DNA of 64,000 nt from the NCBI GenBank assembly GCA_965660545.1, contig CBFIAF010000012.1, positions 1-64,000 on the forward strand, in the 5' to 3' direction. This document shows positions 42,702 to 51,978 of the stretch, one piece after another (position 1 is the first letter of the stretch; each line of letters begins with the position of its first letter). The notes under the pieces were generated by a model. That model was not told the DNA's origin. It searched no databases and was given only the letters and a program-made list of their open reading frames with translations. A program made the translations under genes and the position numbers. The DNA is from VMCJ01 sp965660545. GTDB taxonomy: Bacteria; Pseudomonadota; Alphaproteobacteria; Bin95.

Positions 42702-45542
42702 ATGCCTGACGGAAGCCGCCTTGCCGCCGCCATCGAAGGCGATGTTCTCTCATCGCCAGCAGACCTTGGCCGTTACGCCACAGATGCCTCAATCTATCAA
42801 CAAATACCGCTGGCTGTCGTTCGCCCGAAATCCATTGCGGATGTGGAAGCGACGCTTGCTTACGCCCGGGACGCAGGTTTGCCGGTGCTGCCGCGGGGTG
42901 CGGGTACCTCGCAATGCGGGCAGACGGTAGGGGAAGCGGTTGTTATCGATACGTCGCGCCACTTTAACAAGATCATCGATATTGATCCACAGGCCAAGCG
43001 CGCCGTCGTTCAGCCAGGCGTGGTGTTGGCGGAATTGAACGCGGCGCTGGCGCAGCACAAGCTGTTTTTCCCGGTCGATCCCTCGACCGCCAGCCGCTGC
43101 ACCATTGGCGGAATGACAGCAAACAATTCATCCGGCGCGCGCTCTATCCGCTATGGCATCATGGCTGATAACGTCGCCCGCGTGGATGCGCTGATGGCCG
43201 ATGGTGCCGGGCGCCGGTTCAAGGACGTCGCGGCCTCCGATACGAACCCGTTGGTCAAGTTCCTGCGCGAACTGTCTGCGCGCGAGGCCTCCGAGATCGC
43301 CGCGCATGTGCCCAAAGTGCTACGTCATGTGGCGGGCTATAATCTGCATCGGGTGCGGAATGACGGGTTCAACATGTCCGACATTCTAGTCGGCAGCGAA
43401 GGCACGCTTGGCTTCTTCACGGAGATTGAGCTGGCGTTGCAACCGGTTCCTGTCCGCAAGGCCGTTGGTATTTGCCAATTTCCTAGCTTCCAGGAAGCCA
43501 TGGTCGCTACCAAGCATCTGGTCACGCTGAAACCGGACGCCGTGGAGCTGGTGGACCGCACCATCATCGAACGCTCCCGCACTATGCCCGCCTTCGCCGA
43601 TATCGCCAAAATCATGGCACCAGGCGAGCCGCAAGCGCTGCTGATCGTAGAATTCTCCGGCGAGACAGACGCTGCCCTCGCCCCCCACCTGCAACACCTG
43701 GACTGCATGATGGCTGACCTCGGCTATCCATCAAGCGTCGTGCCCGTGACAGACCCAGCGCTGCAGAAGCGCGTATGGGGTGTGCGCGAAGCAGGCCTAA
43801 ACATCGTTATGGCGATGAAGGGAAGCGCCAAGCCCGTCTCCGTCATCGAAGATTGCGCGATCCCGCTGGAGCATCTGGCAGATTTCACGGCGCGGGTTAC
43901 GGAACTGTTTGACAAATATCAGGCAGGCGGCACCTGGTATGCCCATGCCAGCGTCGGGCTACTGCATGTCCGCCCCATCCTGGATATGAAGCAGGCGGAG
44001 GGTGCGGCGAAGCTCCGCTCCATCGCGGAAGAAACTTTCGTCATCGTCAAAGAATATGGCGGCTCCCATTCCGGCGAACATGGGGATGGCAAGGTCCGCT
44101 CCGAATTCATTGAGACGATTCAAGGCCCCCGCCTTGCCCGCGCGTTCGAGGAAATTAAAGACAAGTTTGATCCGGGCGGATTGTTCAATCCCGGCAATAT
44201 CGTTCGCCCGCCGAAGATGGACGATCGCAGCCTGCTGCGCTTCAAGCCGGATTATGGGCCGGTGAAAATCGAAACCGGCCTGGACTGGTCGCCCTGGGGC
44301 GGATTCCTGGGCGCTGCGGAGATGTGCAACAACAACGGCACCTGCCGATCCTTGCAGGCAGGCGTCATGTGTCCAAGCTTCCGCGCAACCCGAGATGAGC
44401 GGGATGTGACGCGCGGCCGGGCCAACACGCTCAGGCTCGCACTTTCTGGCCAGTTAGGGCCAGGGGATGCTGCGTCTGAGGCTGTAAGCGACGCCATGGA
44501 GCTTTGTGTCGGTTGCAAGGGGTGCCGCCGCGAATGCCCCACGGGCGTCGACATGGCCCGCATGAAGATCGAAGTCTCCTACCAGGAATTGAAGCGCCGG
44601 AAGCTGACCACTGGCGAAAAAATGACCGCATTCCTGCCCCGTCAGGCACCGCGTCTCTCTAAGTTACGCGCGCTGCTGAACCTGCGCGATAAACTGCCCG
44701 GCGCAGCAGCCCTCAGCGAACGGATAACGGGCTTTTCCGCCAAGCGCTCACTGCCTGAATGGAGCCGTCGGCCGTTTAGGGAAATCGTGGGTGGAACCAT
44801 TAAAGGCGATGGGTCTGACGTGGTGTTGTTCGCAGATACGTTCACAACGTGGTTTGAGCCTGAAAAACCCCGCGCCGCCATAAAAGTGCTGCAAGCGGCT
44901 GGATACACAGTCCATGTGGTCCGCGGCCCCGATGGGCGTGGGCCATGCTGCGGTCGCACTTTCTTAAGTACTGGGCTGATTGATGAGGCCAAAGCAGAGG
45001 CCAAACGCACGCTCGATCTGCTATCGCCCTATGTGAACTCCGGCGCGCCAGTGCTCGGCTTGGAGCCAGCATGTCTCTTCACCTTCCAGGATGAGTTTGA
45101 GGCTTTGAACCTTGGCCCCCGTGCAACGGCACTGGGCGAGGCTGTCCGGCTGATAGACGACTTCCTGGCAACGGATGCGGCGGATGCGCTTCGCCAAAAC
45201 CTTCGCCCACTGGCACCGAAAGCCCTCGTGCATGGCCATTGCCACCAGAAAGCGTTCGGCCAGGCAGAAGCGACTTTGGCTGCCCTCAAGCTGATCCCGG
45301 AAATAGAGGTATCAATGATCGAGACTTCCTGCTGCGGCATGGCAGGTGCTTTTGGGTATCAAGCGAAGACAATCGATGTTTCATTGAAAATGGCCGAGGC
45401 AAAACTTCTTCCCGCAGTGCGCGCGGCTGATAGCGAGACACTGATCGTCGCAAATGGCACAAGCTGCCGCCACCAAATCACCGACGGCGCTGGTCGTGAA
45501 GCCAAGCATCTCGTCGAGATTTTGGCCGAAGCGCTTGGCTGA
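42702..45542 (+). CDS. FAD-linked D-2-hydroxyacid dehydrogenase with iron-sulfur domain (D-lactate / D-2-hydroxyglutarate dehydrogenase type)
   Basis: A 946-residue fusion of a GlcD-like flavoprotein and a GlcF-like iron-sulfur protein. The order is FAD-binding type 4 domain (VLPRGAGTSQCGQTVGEAVV, NNSSGARSIRYG, SEGTLGFFTEIE), then the flavin-oxidase C-terminal domain to about 500 (GSHSGEHGDGKVRSEF). A ferredoxin-like cluster follows (CVGCKGCRRECPTGVDMARM). Last are two cysteine-rich CCG motifs, GPCCGRTFLSTG and SCCGMAGAFGYQAK, near 750 and 890. The architecture is that of membrane-linked dehydrogenases such as E. coli YdiJ. It oxidises a D-2-hydroxyacid and passes electrons to the respiratory chain. 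Exact substrate not resolved. Confidence 0.88.
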   Translation: MPDGSRLAAAIEGDVLSSPADLGRYATDASIYQQIPLAVVRPKSIADVEATLAYARDAGLPVLPRGAGTSQCGQTVGEAVVIDTSRHFNKIIDIDPQAKRAVVQPGVVLAELNAALAQHKLFFPVDPSTASRCTIGGMTANNSSGARSIRYGIMADNVARVDALMADGAGRRFKDVAASDTNPLVKFLRELSAREASEIAAHVPKVLRHVAGYNLHRVRNDGFNMSDILVGSEGTLGFFTEIELALQPVPVRKAVGICQFPSFQEAMVATKHLVTLKPDAVELVDRTIIERSRTMPAFADIAKIMAPGEPQALLIVEFSGETDAALAPHLQHLDCMMADLGYPSSVVPVTDPALQKRVWGVREAGLNIVMAMKGSAKPVSVIEDCAIPLEHLADFTARVTELFDKYQAGGTWYAHASVGLLHVRPILDMKQAEGAAKLRSIAEETFVIVKEYGGSHSGEHGDGKVRSEFIETIQGPRLARAFEEIKDKFDPGGLFNPGNIVRPPKMDDRSLLRFKPDYGPVKIETGLDWSPWGGFLGAAEMCNNNGTCRSLQAGVMCPSFRATRDERDVTRGRANTLRLALSGQLGPGDAASEAVSDAMELCVGCKGCRRECPTGVDMARMKIEVSYQELKRRKLTTGEKMTAFLPRQAPRLSKLRALLNLRDKLPGAAALSERITGFSAKRSLPEWSRRPFREIVGGTIKGDGSDVVLFADTFTTWFEPEKPRAAIKVLQAAGYTVHVVRGPDGRGPCCGRTFLSTGLIDEAKAEAKRTLDLLSPYVNSGAPVLGLEPACLFTFQDEFEALNLGPRATALGEAVRLIDDFLATDAADALRQNLRPLAPKALVHGHCHQKAFGQAEATLAALKLIPEIEVSMIETSCCGMAGAFGYQAKTIDVSLKMAEAKLLPAVRAADSETLIVANGTSCRHQITDGAGREAKHLVEILAEALG

Positions 45543-45592
45543 TTGCGGGTGTGCTTGTACTGTCGGCTCAACTGAACGCAACGGGAGCCAGC

Positions 45593-46150
45593 ATGATGGC
45601 GCGCGTCAAGACATTATCAGGGGCGGATGTTCCTGAATCAGCCAAAGCGAGGTTTGATGAAGTCACAGGCTACGGGCCATTTGCTAGCCTCGCCGGTGCC
45701 ATGGCGCAGCGCCCACCAATCCTGAACAATGTGTTCGGATTGCTCGGCGATCTGCGGGATGAAGGCGTGCTGGATAGGCGGTCATTGGAACTAGCGCTGG
45801 TCGCAGTTTCAAAGCTAAATGCCTGCGATTATTGCGTTGCGCACCATAGTCCAATGCTAAATGTCATCGGCGCTTCGAAACACGCGATTGAGAACATTCT
45901 GGACTATGACAATGTCGACGAGTTCGATGCGAAAGACCGCCTGGTCATCGAATATGCCCGACAGGTGACGATGGACCCAAACCGCGTGCGCGATGGTGTT
46001 TTTGACCGGCTGCATAGGTATTTTGGCGAGCCCGAAATCGTTGAGCTGACTTGGCGCATTGCGATGTGTGGCGCATTCAATCGCTTCAATGATGTGTTGC
46101 AACTCGACATCGAAGATGATGCAGCGGCTGCGTTCGACGACGTTGCATGA
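45593..46150 (+). CDS. Carboxymuconolactone decarboxylase family protein (AhpD-like)
   Basis: A 185-residue all-helical protein with the AhpD-type redox motif in LNACDYCVAHHSPMLNVIG: CxxC followed by histidine. The family includes peroxidase partners and true lactone decarboxylases; the CxxC favours the thiol-redox kind. The second half ends WRIAMCGAFNRFNDVLQLD. The ATG at 45593 follows GGGAG; an upstream frame opening exists but lacks a ribosome site. Its stop overlaps the start of the coiled-coil gene by four bases, and it follows the hydroxyacid dehydrogenase by 50 bases. Confidence 0.82.
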   Translation: MMARVKTLSGADVPESAKARFDEVTGYGPFASLAGAMAQRPPILNNVFGLLGDLRDEGVLDRRSLELALVAVSKLNACDYCVAHHSPMLNVIGASKHAIENILDYDNVDEFDAKDRLVIEYARQVTMDPNRVRDGVFDRLHRYFGEPEIVELTWRIAMCGAFNRFNDVLQLDIEDDAAAAFDDVA

Positions 46151-47454
46151 TGTCTCACCGGGCCATTACAACGCTTGTCTGCGTTGGCTTGGCCCTTTGT
46201 GGCCTAGCCTCCAGCGCGGCGGCGCAATCCGTCACGCGCCCCGTTATCGAAGCGCTGACGATTGCACGGCCTGAGGCGCCTAAAGCACCCAATCTAGCGC
46301 TCCAGAATTTGCCAGAACCGCCAGACGGTGGCGGCGTCCTAAGCCGAGTCCGCACGCTCGCCGCCGAAACAAAGGCCGCTGAGGAGAAAGCCCGTGTGGC
46401 GGAAGCGCGGGCCGTACAGCTTTCTGCAGAAATTTCGGGCCTGAAAGCCAAAGAAACCATCCTGCGTAGCCAAATCAATAACATGACAATAAGGCAAAGC
46501 GCGTTGGAATCTGAGAACGGTGCCGAAAATGCAAAGATAGCAGACCTCACGGCAGAAATTAATCGTGCAAAGAAGGAGGCTGATCAGCTGTCAGCGGAGC
46601 AACAGATGCTCAAAGACCGGGCGTTTGCGCAGACTGCTGAAATCCAGACGCTGAAACAACAGCTCACAACCTCACGGCAAGCGCTAACTGAAGCAAGCGC
46701 TCAGAACAGGGACCTCATAGCCGAAGCCGGAAACCTCAAGAACCGCCTGGAAGATCTGAAATCCGAACGCCATTCGCTGACCGGTAAAGCGGGTGGTCTG
46801 GCCAGTCGCTTGGCCGCTGCGCGTGCTGAAAACACGAACCTCTTAGCAGATAAAAATGCGCTAGAAGACCGGGCCGCATTGATGACGGCAGAAAACATAG
46901 ACCTTCGTGACCGGATTGGCGAACTGGTCGGCCAGGTCAATGACCTGCAAACTCAAGCAACTGAACTTGACGCTAAACAATCCGTGACCGCCAAGGGCCT
47001 TGCTGGCCAAACACGGGCTTCCGCCGCATTGGAGGGCGAACTTCAACGGGCGCGCGCAGCCTTGGCCTCCGCCGTTGGTGCAGAACGCGCAGCAGCGGCA
47101 GAGCTTGCCAAGACCTCCGCCAGCGCAGACCGGATACAGCAGCTTGAAGAGCAGTTGTCCGGGATGGAGGCCAATCTGGCATCAGCCTACAATGAACGCG
47201 CAGGGCTCCAAGAAGACCTGGAAATAGCTGAAGCCACAACGAAGCGCGTAACCGCTGAAGCAACCGCCGCAGTCAAAGCCGCTGAAGACAATGCCGCCGC
47301 AGCACTTCAGGCCGAACGTTCGCAGGCCGCATCCACTCAGACATTGCAGGCAAATGAAACGGCCAGCATTATAAAGCAAAGAAATATCGCCGCCGGGATC
47401 GCCATTATCGCGATCCTGTTCGTTGCGTTTAGTTTGTTACGCAGGAAGGCTTGA
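46147..47454 (+). CDS. Periplasmic coiled-coil protein with C-terminal membrane anchor
   Basis: I do not recognise this gene. Its 435 residues begin with a signal peptide (TTLVCVGLALCGLASSAAAQ), followed by a short proline-rich linker (PEAPKAPNLALQNLPEPPDG). About 330 residues of nearly unbroken heptad coiled coil, rich in A, E, L, K and Q, follow. One membrane helix (IAAGIAIIAILFVAFSLL) and a basic tail RRKA end it. The topology would put a long rod in the periplasm, held by its C-terminus in the inner membrane. It overlaps the AhpD-like gene (ATGA) and lies 9 bases before hyuA, so it is embedded in the hydantoinase operon, which is unusual for a structural-looking protein. Confidence 0.8.
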   Translation: MMSHRAITTLVCVGLALCGLASSAAAQSVTRPVIEALTIARPEAPKAPNLALQNLPEPPDGGGVLSRVRTLAAETKAAEEKARVAEARAVQLSAEISGLKAKETILRSQINNMTIRQSALESENGAENAKIADLTAEINRAKKEADQLSAEQQMLKDRAFAQTAEIQTLKQQLTTSRQALTEASAQNRDLIAEAGNLKNRLEDLKSERHSLTGKAGGLASRLAAARAENTNLLADKNALEDRAALMTAENIDLRDRIGELVGQVNDLQTQATELDAKQSVTAKGLAGQTRASAALEGELQRARAALASAVGAERAAAAELAKTSASADRIQQLEEQLSGMEANLASAYNERAGLQEDLEIAEATTKRVTAEATAAVKAAEDNAAAALQAERSQAASTQTLQANETASIIKQRNIAAGIAIIAILFVAFSLLRRKA

Positions 47455-47463
47455 GTTGCACAT

Positions 47464-49527
47464 ATGAGTTGGACGATCGGCGTCGATGTCGGCGGCACTT
47501 TCACAGATTTCCACGTCCGCGACGGTGCCTCAGGCCGGGAGTTTGTGTTCAAGCGGCCTTCCACCCCAGCAGACCCTAGCGAAGCCATCCTTTCTGGCTT
47601 GACCGAAATGGCCGAAGCCCATGATGTGCCACTGGCTGAAGCCGCGCGGATTGCCCACGGCACAACGGTCGCAACCAATGCCTTAATCCAGCGGAAAGGT
47701 GCTAGCATCGTCGCTGTTGCCACCAAAGGTTTTCGGGATTTGCTGGAAATCGGCCGCCAAGTACGCCCGCATATGTATGACCTCAATCTGGATAAGCCGG
47801 AGCCTTTAGCGGGAGAGGATATGCGCTTCGAAGTCGCGGAACGCCTGGACTGGCAGGGCGAAACTGTCCTGCAGCTCACGGATGCAGAGGCCAACCGCGC
47901 CGCCCGTGAAATTGTTGATAGCGGCGCGGACGCCGTTGCGATCTGTTTCCTGTTCGCCTACCGCAATCCAGCGCATGAGCAACAATTGGCCGACGCAATC
48001 CGCAAGATCGCCCCCGCCGTGCGAATCTCTTTGAGTTCAGACGTGCAGGCGGAATTCCGGGAATACGAACGCTTCCAAACAACAGCGATCAACGCTTATT
48101 TGCAGCCGCTCATGGCGGGCTATGTGGAACGGTTGGCGGCTGGGCTTGATGAAGCCGTCAAAGGGGCTGCGCTTGGCGTCAACCAATCCTCCGGCGGGCT
48201 AATGTCTGCGCAACGGACCGCATCCTTCCCTGTCAGAACGGCTTTGTCCGGGCCAGCAGCGGGTGCCGTAGGGGCCGCGCATATCGCTCTCCGCGCCGGG
48301 CGCCCAAACGTTGTGACCCTTGATATGGGCGGCACCAGCGCAGACGTAGCGTTGATCGAAGATGGCCGGACAGAAATCGCATTCCAACGCGATGTCGCAG
48401 GATTGCCTATTCGCCTCGCCATGGTCGATATCGATACCGTGGGTGCAGGTGGCGGTTCCATTGCATGGTTTGACCGCGACGGCCTGCTGAAAGTCGGCCC
48501 GATCAGTGCAGGCGCTCTGCCAGGGCCAGCTTGCTATGGCCAAGGCGGCACAGAGCCGACGGTGACGGACGCAAACCTGGTGCTTGGCCGCCTCTCACCT
48601 ACGGGCTTACTCGATGGCGCAATGCCGTTGGACCCAGTTGTCGCCGAGACATCACTGAAGCCTGTTGCGGACAAAGTCGGCGTGTCGCTGCAGGAAGCCG
48701 CCCTTGGCGTGCTGGCTATTGCTGTCGCCAACATGACGCGATCCGTCAGGCGCATGTCTGTCGAACGGGGCCGTGACCCGCGCGAATTTGTGCTGATGGC
48801 GTTTGGCGGCGCTGGTGCGCTTCATGCCCGCGAAGTTGCGGCGGAACTTGGCATGGGTGAAATACTGGTGCCGCTCTCCCCCGGCATTGTGTGCGCCGAA
48901 GGCCTGCTGGTTTCCGACCAGAAGGAAGACTTCGTTGCCAGCCTTCGCCTACCGCTCCACGCTGACCGGATGAGTGTCGCGGCGGATACGGTAACAGACC
49001 TTGCCGCGCGCGCCGCAGAATGGTTTGACGCTGAAAATCTGCCCGATGCGACCCGAACCATGGAACTGGCGCTGGACCTTCGCTATGTCGGCCAGAACTT
49101 TGAACTGATCGTTCCCGTCGCTGCCGCTCCAAGCCTCTCCGAAGCGGATATGCCAGATATCAAGGCGCTGGCGAATGCATTTTTCGCGGCCCATGACCGG
49201 GCCTATGGCTTCCATGACCCAGGGGCGGCGATTGAAATCGTCAACTTCCGCATGACGGCACGTGGACGTCTATACGATGCCGAGGACATACCGGAACCGG
49301 GCAAGGCACAGCCAATGCCGGAACCGACGGGCCATCGCCCTGTATGGTTCAATGGCTACGCTTCCGTGGATACACCAATCTATCGCCGGGAAACACTGGC
49401 ACCAGGCATGACGTTCACCGGCCCCGCCATCATCGACCAACTCGACGCAACAACGCCGGTACATCCGGGAGACATGGTAGATGTGCGCCCTGACGGCTCA
49501 ATGCTCATCGCTCTGAAGGGGGCCTGA
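47464..49527 (+). CDS. hyuA: Hydantoinase/oxoprolinase subunit A
   Basis: ATP-dependent ring-opening amidohydrolase subunit that works with HyuB on hydantoins, 5-oxoproline or N-methylhydantoin; a similar subunit pair occurs in acetone carboxylase. It is 687 residues. The actin-like nucleotide sites are present: WTIGVDVGGTFTDFHVRDG at the N-terminus, HGTTVATNALIQRKGA, and VVTLDMGGTSADVALIEDGR. The conserved RMSVERGRDPREFVLMAFGG and GAGALHA blocks are intact. It is separated by 4 bases from hyuB. No dihydropyrimidinase, carbamoylase or hydantoin racemase gene adjoins. Confidence 0.92.
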   Translation: MSWTIGVDVGGTFTDFHVRDGASGREFVFKRPSTPADPSEAILSGLTEMAEAHDVPLAEAARIAHGTTVATNALIQRKGASIVAVATKGFRDLLEIGRQVRPHMYDLNLDKPEPLAGEDMRFEVAERLDWQGETVLQLTDAEANRAAREIVDSGADAVAICFLFAYRNPAHEQQLADAIRKIAPAVRISLSSDVQAEFREYERFQTTAINAYLQPLMAGYVERLAAGLDEAVKGAALGVNQSSGGLMSAQRTASFPVRTALSGPAAGAVGAAHIALRAGRPNVVTLDMGGTSADVALIEDGRTEIAFQRDVAGLPIRLAMVDIDTVGAGGGSIAWFDRDGLLKVGPISAGALPGPACYGQGGTEPTVTDANLVLGRLSPTGLLDGAMPLDPVVAETSLKPVADKVGVSLQEAALGVLAIAVANMTRSVRRMSVERGRDPREFVLMAFGGAGALHAREVAAELGMGEILVPLSPGIVCAEGLLVSDQKEDFVASLRLPLHADRMSVAADTVTDLAARAAEWFDAENLPDATRTMELALDLRYVGQNFELIVPVAAAPSLSEADMPDIKALANAFFAAHDRAYGFHDPGAAIEIVNFRMTARGRLYDAEDIPEPGKAQPMPEPTGHRPVWFNGYASVDTPIYRRETLAPGMTFTGPAIIDQLDATTPVHPGDMVDVRPDGSMLIALKGA

Positions 49528-49531
49528 TCCC

Positions 49532-51133
49532 ATGCCCAACCCGAATGCGGCTAAACTTGACGCTATTGGCCTCGAAATCCTAACCAATGCGCTGAAATCC
49601 ATCAATGACGAAAGCTTTGTCGCACTGATGAAGGCCAGCTATTCAACCAATATCAAAGAGCGCCACGATCACTCGACCGCGATTATGAACGCAGATGGCG
49701 ATCTGATTGCCCAGGCGGATATGAGCCTGCCGATCCATGTTGCCTCCATGAGTGGGTTAATGCGGTGCGTGATCGAAAAATATGGCGATGACATTCATGC
49801 GGGCGACTTATTTGTCGCCAATGATCCTCATACCGCTGGCGGTACGCATTTGCCGGATGTGAACTTTGCAGCGCCGGTGTTCGTGGATGGCAGTCTCGTC
49901 GGCTTCGTCTGCAATATCGCTCACCACGCTGATATTGGCGGCATGGCGGCGGGCAGCATGTCTGGCGGTATGACGGAGATTTTCCAAGAAGGCCTGCGCA
50001 TCCCAGTTACGCGGATTGCGACTAAGGATGAAATCAACCAGGAAATCCTGGACATCTTCCTACTGAACGCCCGTGCGCCAACCGAACGCCGGGGCGACTA
50101 CTACGCCCAGATCGCCGCCGCCAAACTTGGTGTCCGCCGGATGCAGGAATTGGGCGCGCGCTACGGTGCCAAAACGATGCGCGCCGGGTTCCGTCAACTA
50201 CTTGACCGCTCCGCCGCCCGCATCGCCGATGCGCTGAAGCAGGTGCCAGACGGGACCTACAATTTCCGCGACATGATGGACGATGACGGCGTTGAGACGT
50301 TCGATATCATCTTTGAGGTCACGATTGTGGCGAAGGGCGGCAAGCTGAGCTTCGATTTTGCTGGCTCCAGCCCGCAGGTGCCCGGCAACGTCAACATGAC
50401 GCTGAACGCCACCCAAGCCGCCGTGATCTATGCCATCAAAGCGCTGCTGGACCCTGAGGCCCCAAATACGCAAGCTGTCATTGACTGCGCGCCGATCACA
50501 GCGCCTGAAGCGACAGTGTGCAACGCGGTGTTCCCTGCCCCGGTCGCGGGTCGGGCGCATACCTGCCAGCGTGTCATTGATGTTGTCATGGGCGCATTGG
50601 CACCTGCGCTGCCAGACCGCGTTCCAGCAGCACCCAACGGTGCCAACACCATGGCCGTGTTCTCTGGCGTCGATCCCCGCAATGGCCAAGCTTATGTCTA
50701 TCTGGAGACCATCGGCGGGGGTGCAGGTGGCAGACCGACCAAGCCTGGCAAGGACGGTGTGCAGACAGGTATCACCAACACATCCAACCTACCCGTTGAA
50801 GCCATTGAGATGGAATATCCGTTGATGGTTCTGGAATACGGTCTTGTGCCGAATTCAGGTGGTGCTGGAAAGCACCCAGGCGGGCGCGGTATCCGCAGGG
50901 TCGTGAAGCCGGTGGATCACGCCTGCACATTCAACGGTGTTGGCGAACGCTTCCGCCATGCGCCCTGGGGTCTGCAAGGCGGTAAAGATGGCGGCAAAGG
51001 CCACTTCGGCTTCATCGGTGCCAATGGCGCTGAAACGCCGCTCCCCGGCAAAACTGGCGATCGACTAGTTCCAGACGGGTCTATGGCCCTAGTGGAATCA
51101 CCAGGCGCTGGCGGGTGGGGAAAGGCGGAGTAA
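49532..51133 (+). CDS. hyuB: Hydantoinase/oxoprolinase subunit B
   Basis: The partner of HyuA, 533 residues, with family blocks in order: LDAIGLEILTNALKSINDES, YSTNIKERHDHSTAIMNADG, DLFVANDPHTAGGTHLPDVN, IAHHADIGGMAAGSMSGG, and PGGRGIRRVVKPVDHAC. The histidine/aspartate-rich segments (NDPHTAGGTHLPD and AHHADIGG) are the presumed metal and catalytic region. It ends the plus-strand operon; the next gene converges 8 bases away with no terminator visible between them. Confidence 0.93.
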   Translation: MPNPNAAKLDAIGLEILTNALKSINDESFVALMKASYSTNIKERHDHSTAIMNADGDLIAQADMSLPIHVASMSGLMRCVIEKYGDDIHAGDLFVANDPHTAGGTHLPDVNFAAPVFVDGSLVGFVCNIAHHADIGGMAAGSMSGGMTEIFQEGLRIPVTRIATKDEINQEILDIFLLNARAPTERRGDYYAQIAAAKLGVRRMQELGARYGAKTMRAGFRQLLDRSAARIADALKQVPDGTYNFRDMMDDDGVETFDIIFEVTIVAKGGKLSFDFAGSSPQVPGNVNMTLNATQAAVIYAIKALLDPEAPNTQAVIDCAPITAPEATVCNAVFPAPVAGRAHTCQRVIDVVMGALAPALPDRVPAAPNGANTMAVFSGVDPRNGQAYVYLETIGGGAGGRPTKPGKDGVQTGITNTSNLPVEAIEMEYPLMVLEYGLVPNSGGAGKHPGGRGIRRVVKPVDHACTFNGVGERFRHAPWGLQGGKDGGKGHFGFIGANGAETPLPGKTGDRLVPDGSMALVESPGAGGWGKAE

Positions 51134-51141
51134 TTCACCGC

Positions 51142-51978
51142 TTATCCAGCATTCAGTATCAACAGTGACGCTTCACTCGCGGTCATGCCTTCGGCTATGC
51201 CAATGGCGCGGGCTGAGGCGTTCAGCGCAGAAATGACGCCGTCACGATAGGTGCTAAGGCCGTCGCCAATTTCTGCGCTTGCGGCAGAGACCGCAGCGGC
51301 AGGCATGGATTTGGCCTCCATGACAGCCAGGCCCGCAATGCCGGAATCATCCTTGCAGCGCCCAGCGTCATTACAGATCAGGCCGCGTATCGCATAGGGT
51401 GCTGCATAATCGGCAGAGGGTTCGCTGAAGGCGGACCCAGCACAGATCACATCGCCGGCATAGACATCAGAGATAAATGATGTGGAGCCAAGTGCCAAAA
51501 TCCGACTGCCAGCGCCTTCGTGAATCACTTGGCCTACTTCGACCGAATTACTCGCTACCTTCGCTGCGCGCAACATCAAAGCTGCAGCCGCATCCACCCG
51601 CATTCCTGGCTCTATATTAAGCCGTTCTGCGCTTGCGTTCACCTGGGCGATGATGCCGGTAGCAAACATGTCAGCACCGTCCGATATCCGGCAGGAGGCA
51701 GTCGTGGTTGCAGCGCCCGGGATACCGTGTCCATCAAGCGCCCATAGCCCGCTGACGCCAGCCATGTTTTTGCCCCCACCCGCTTCCTGTGCAATTACGC
51801 CCTTAGGGCGGACAGGGAGAACCCAATGGCAAACCGGCATTGAGCCGAAATATGACGCAGCGATCAGTATATCGCTTGAGCCGTTACGCCCATCCACATA
51901 GGTCATCGAATCCATCACGACGATCCGCCCGTCCCCTGATTCTATTGCTATGGACTGGGGATGCGCGCTTTCAGCCAT
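51142..51978 (-). CDS. Unrecognised protein made of two tandem homologous halves
   Basis: A 278-residue protein of no family I know. Residues 20-139 and 160-276 align with a nearly constant offset of 139. GVIAQEAGGGK matches GLICNDAGRCK, RISDG matches EIGDG, IIAQVNASAERLNI matches VISALNASARAIGI, and EPGMRVDAAAALML matches AEGMTASEASLLIL. Each half has strands, a glycine-rich loop and two helices. There is no signal peptide or membrane helix. Only the second half keeps two cysteines in the loop (GLICNDAGRCK). The ATG lies within the last bases of the oxygenase gene (8-base overlap), so translation is coupled. The convergent neighbour is hyuB. A longer start at 52074 would lie fully inside the oxygenase gene and is rejected. 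Confidence 0.75.
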   Translation of the reverse strand: MAESAHPQSIAIESGDGRIVVMDSMTYVDGRNGSSDILIAASYFGSMPVCHWVLPVRPKGVIAQEAGGGKNMAGVSGLWALDGHGIPGAATTTASCRISDGADMFATGIIAQVNASAERLNIEPGMRVDAAAALMLRAAKVASNSVEVGQVIHEGAGSRILALGSTSFISDVYAGDVICAGSAFSEPSADYAAPYAIRGLICNDAGRCKDDSGIAGLAVMEAKSMPAAAVSAASAEIGDGLSTYRDGVISALNASARAIGIAEGMTASEASLLILNAG

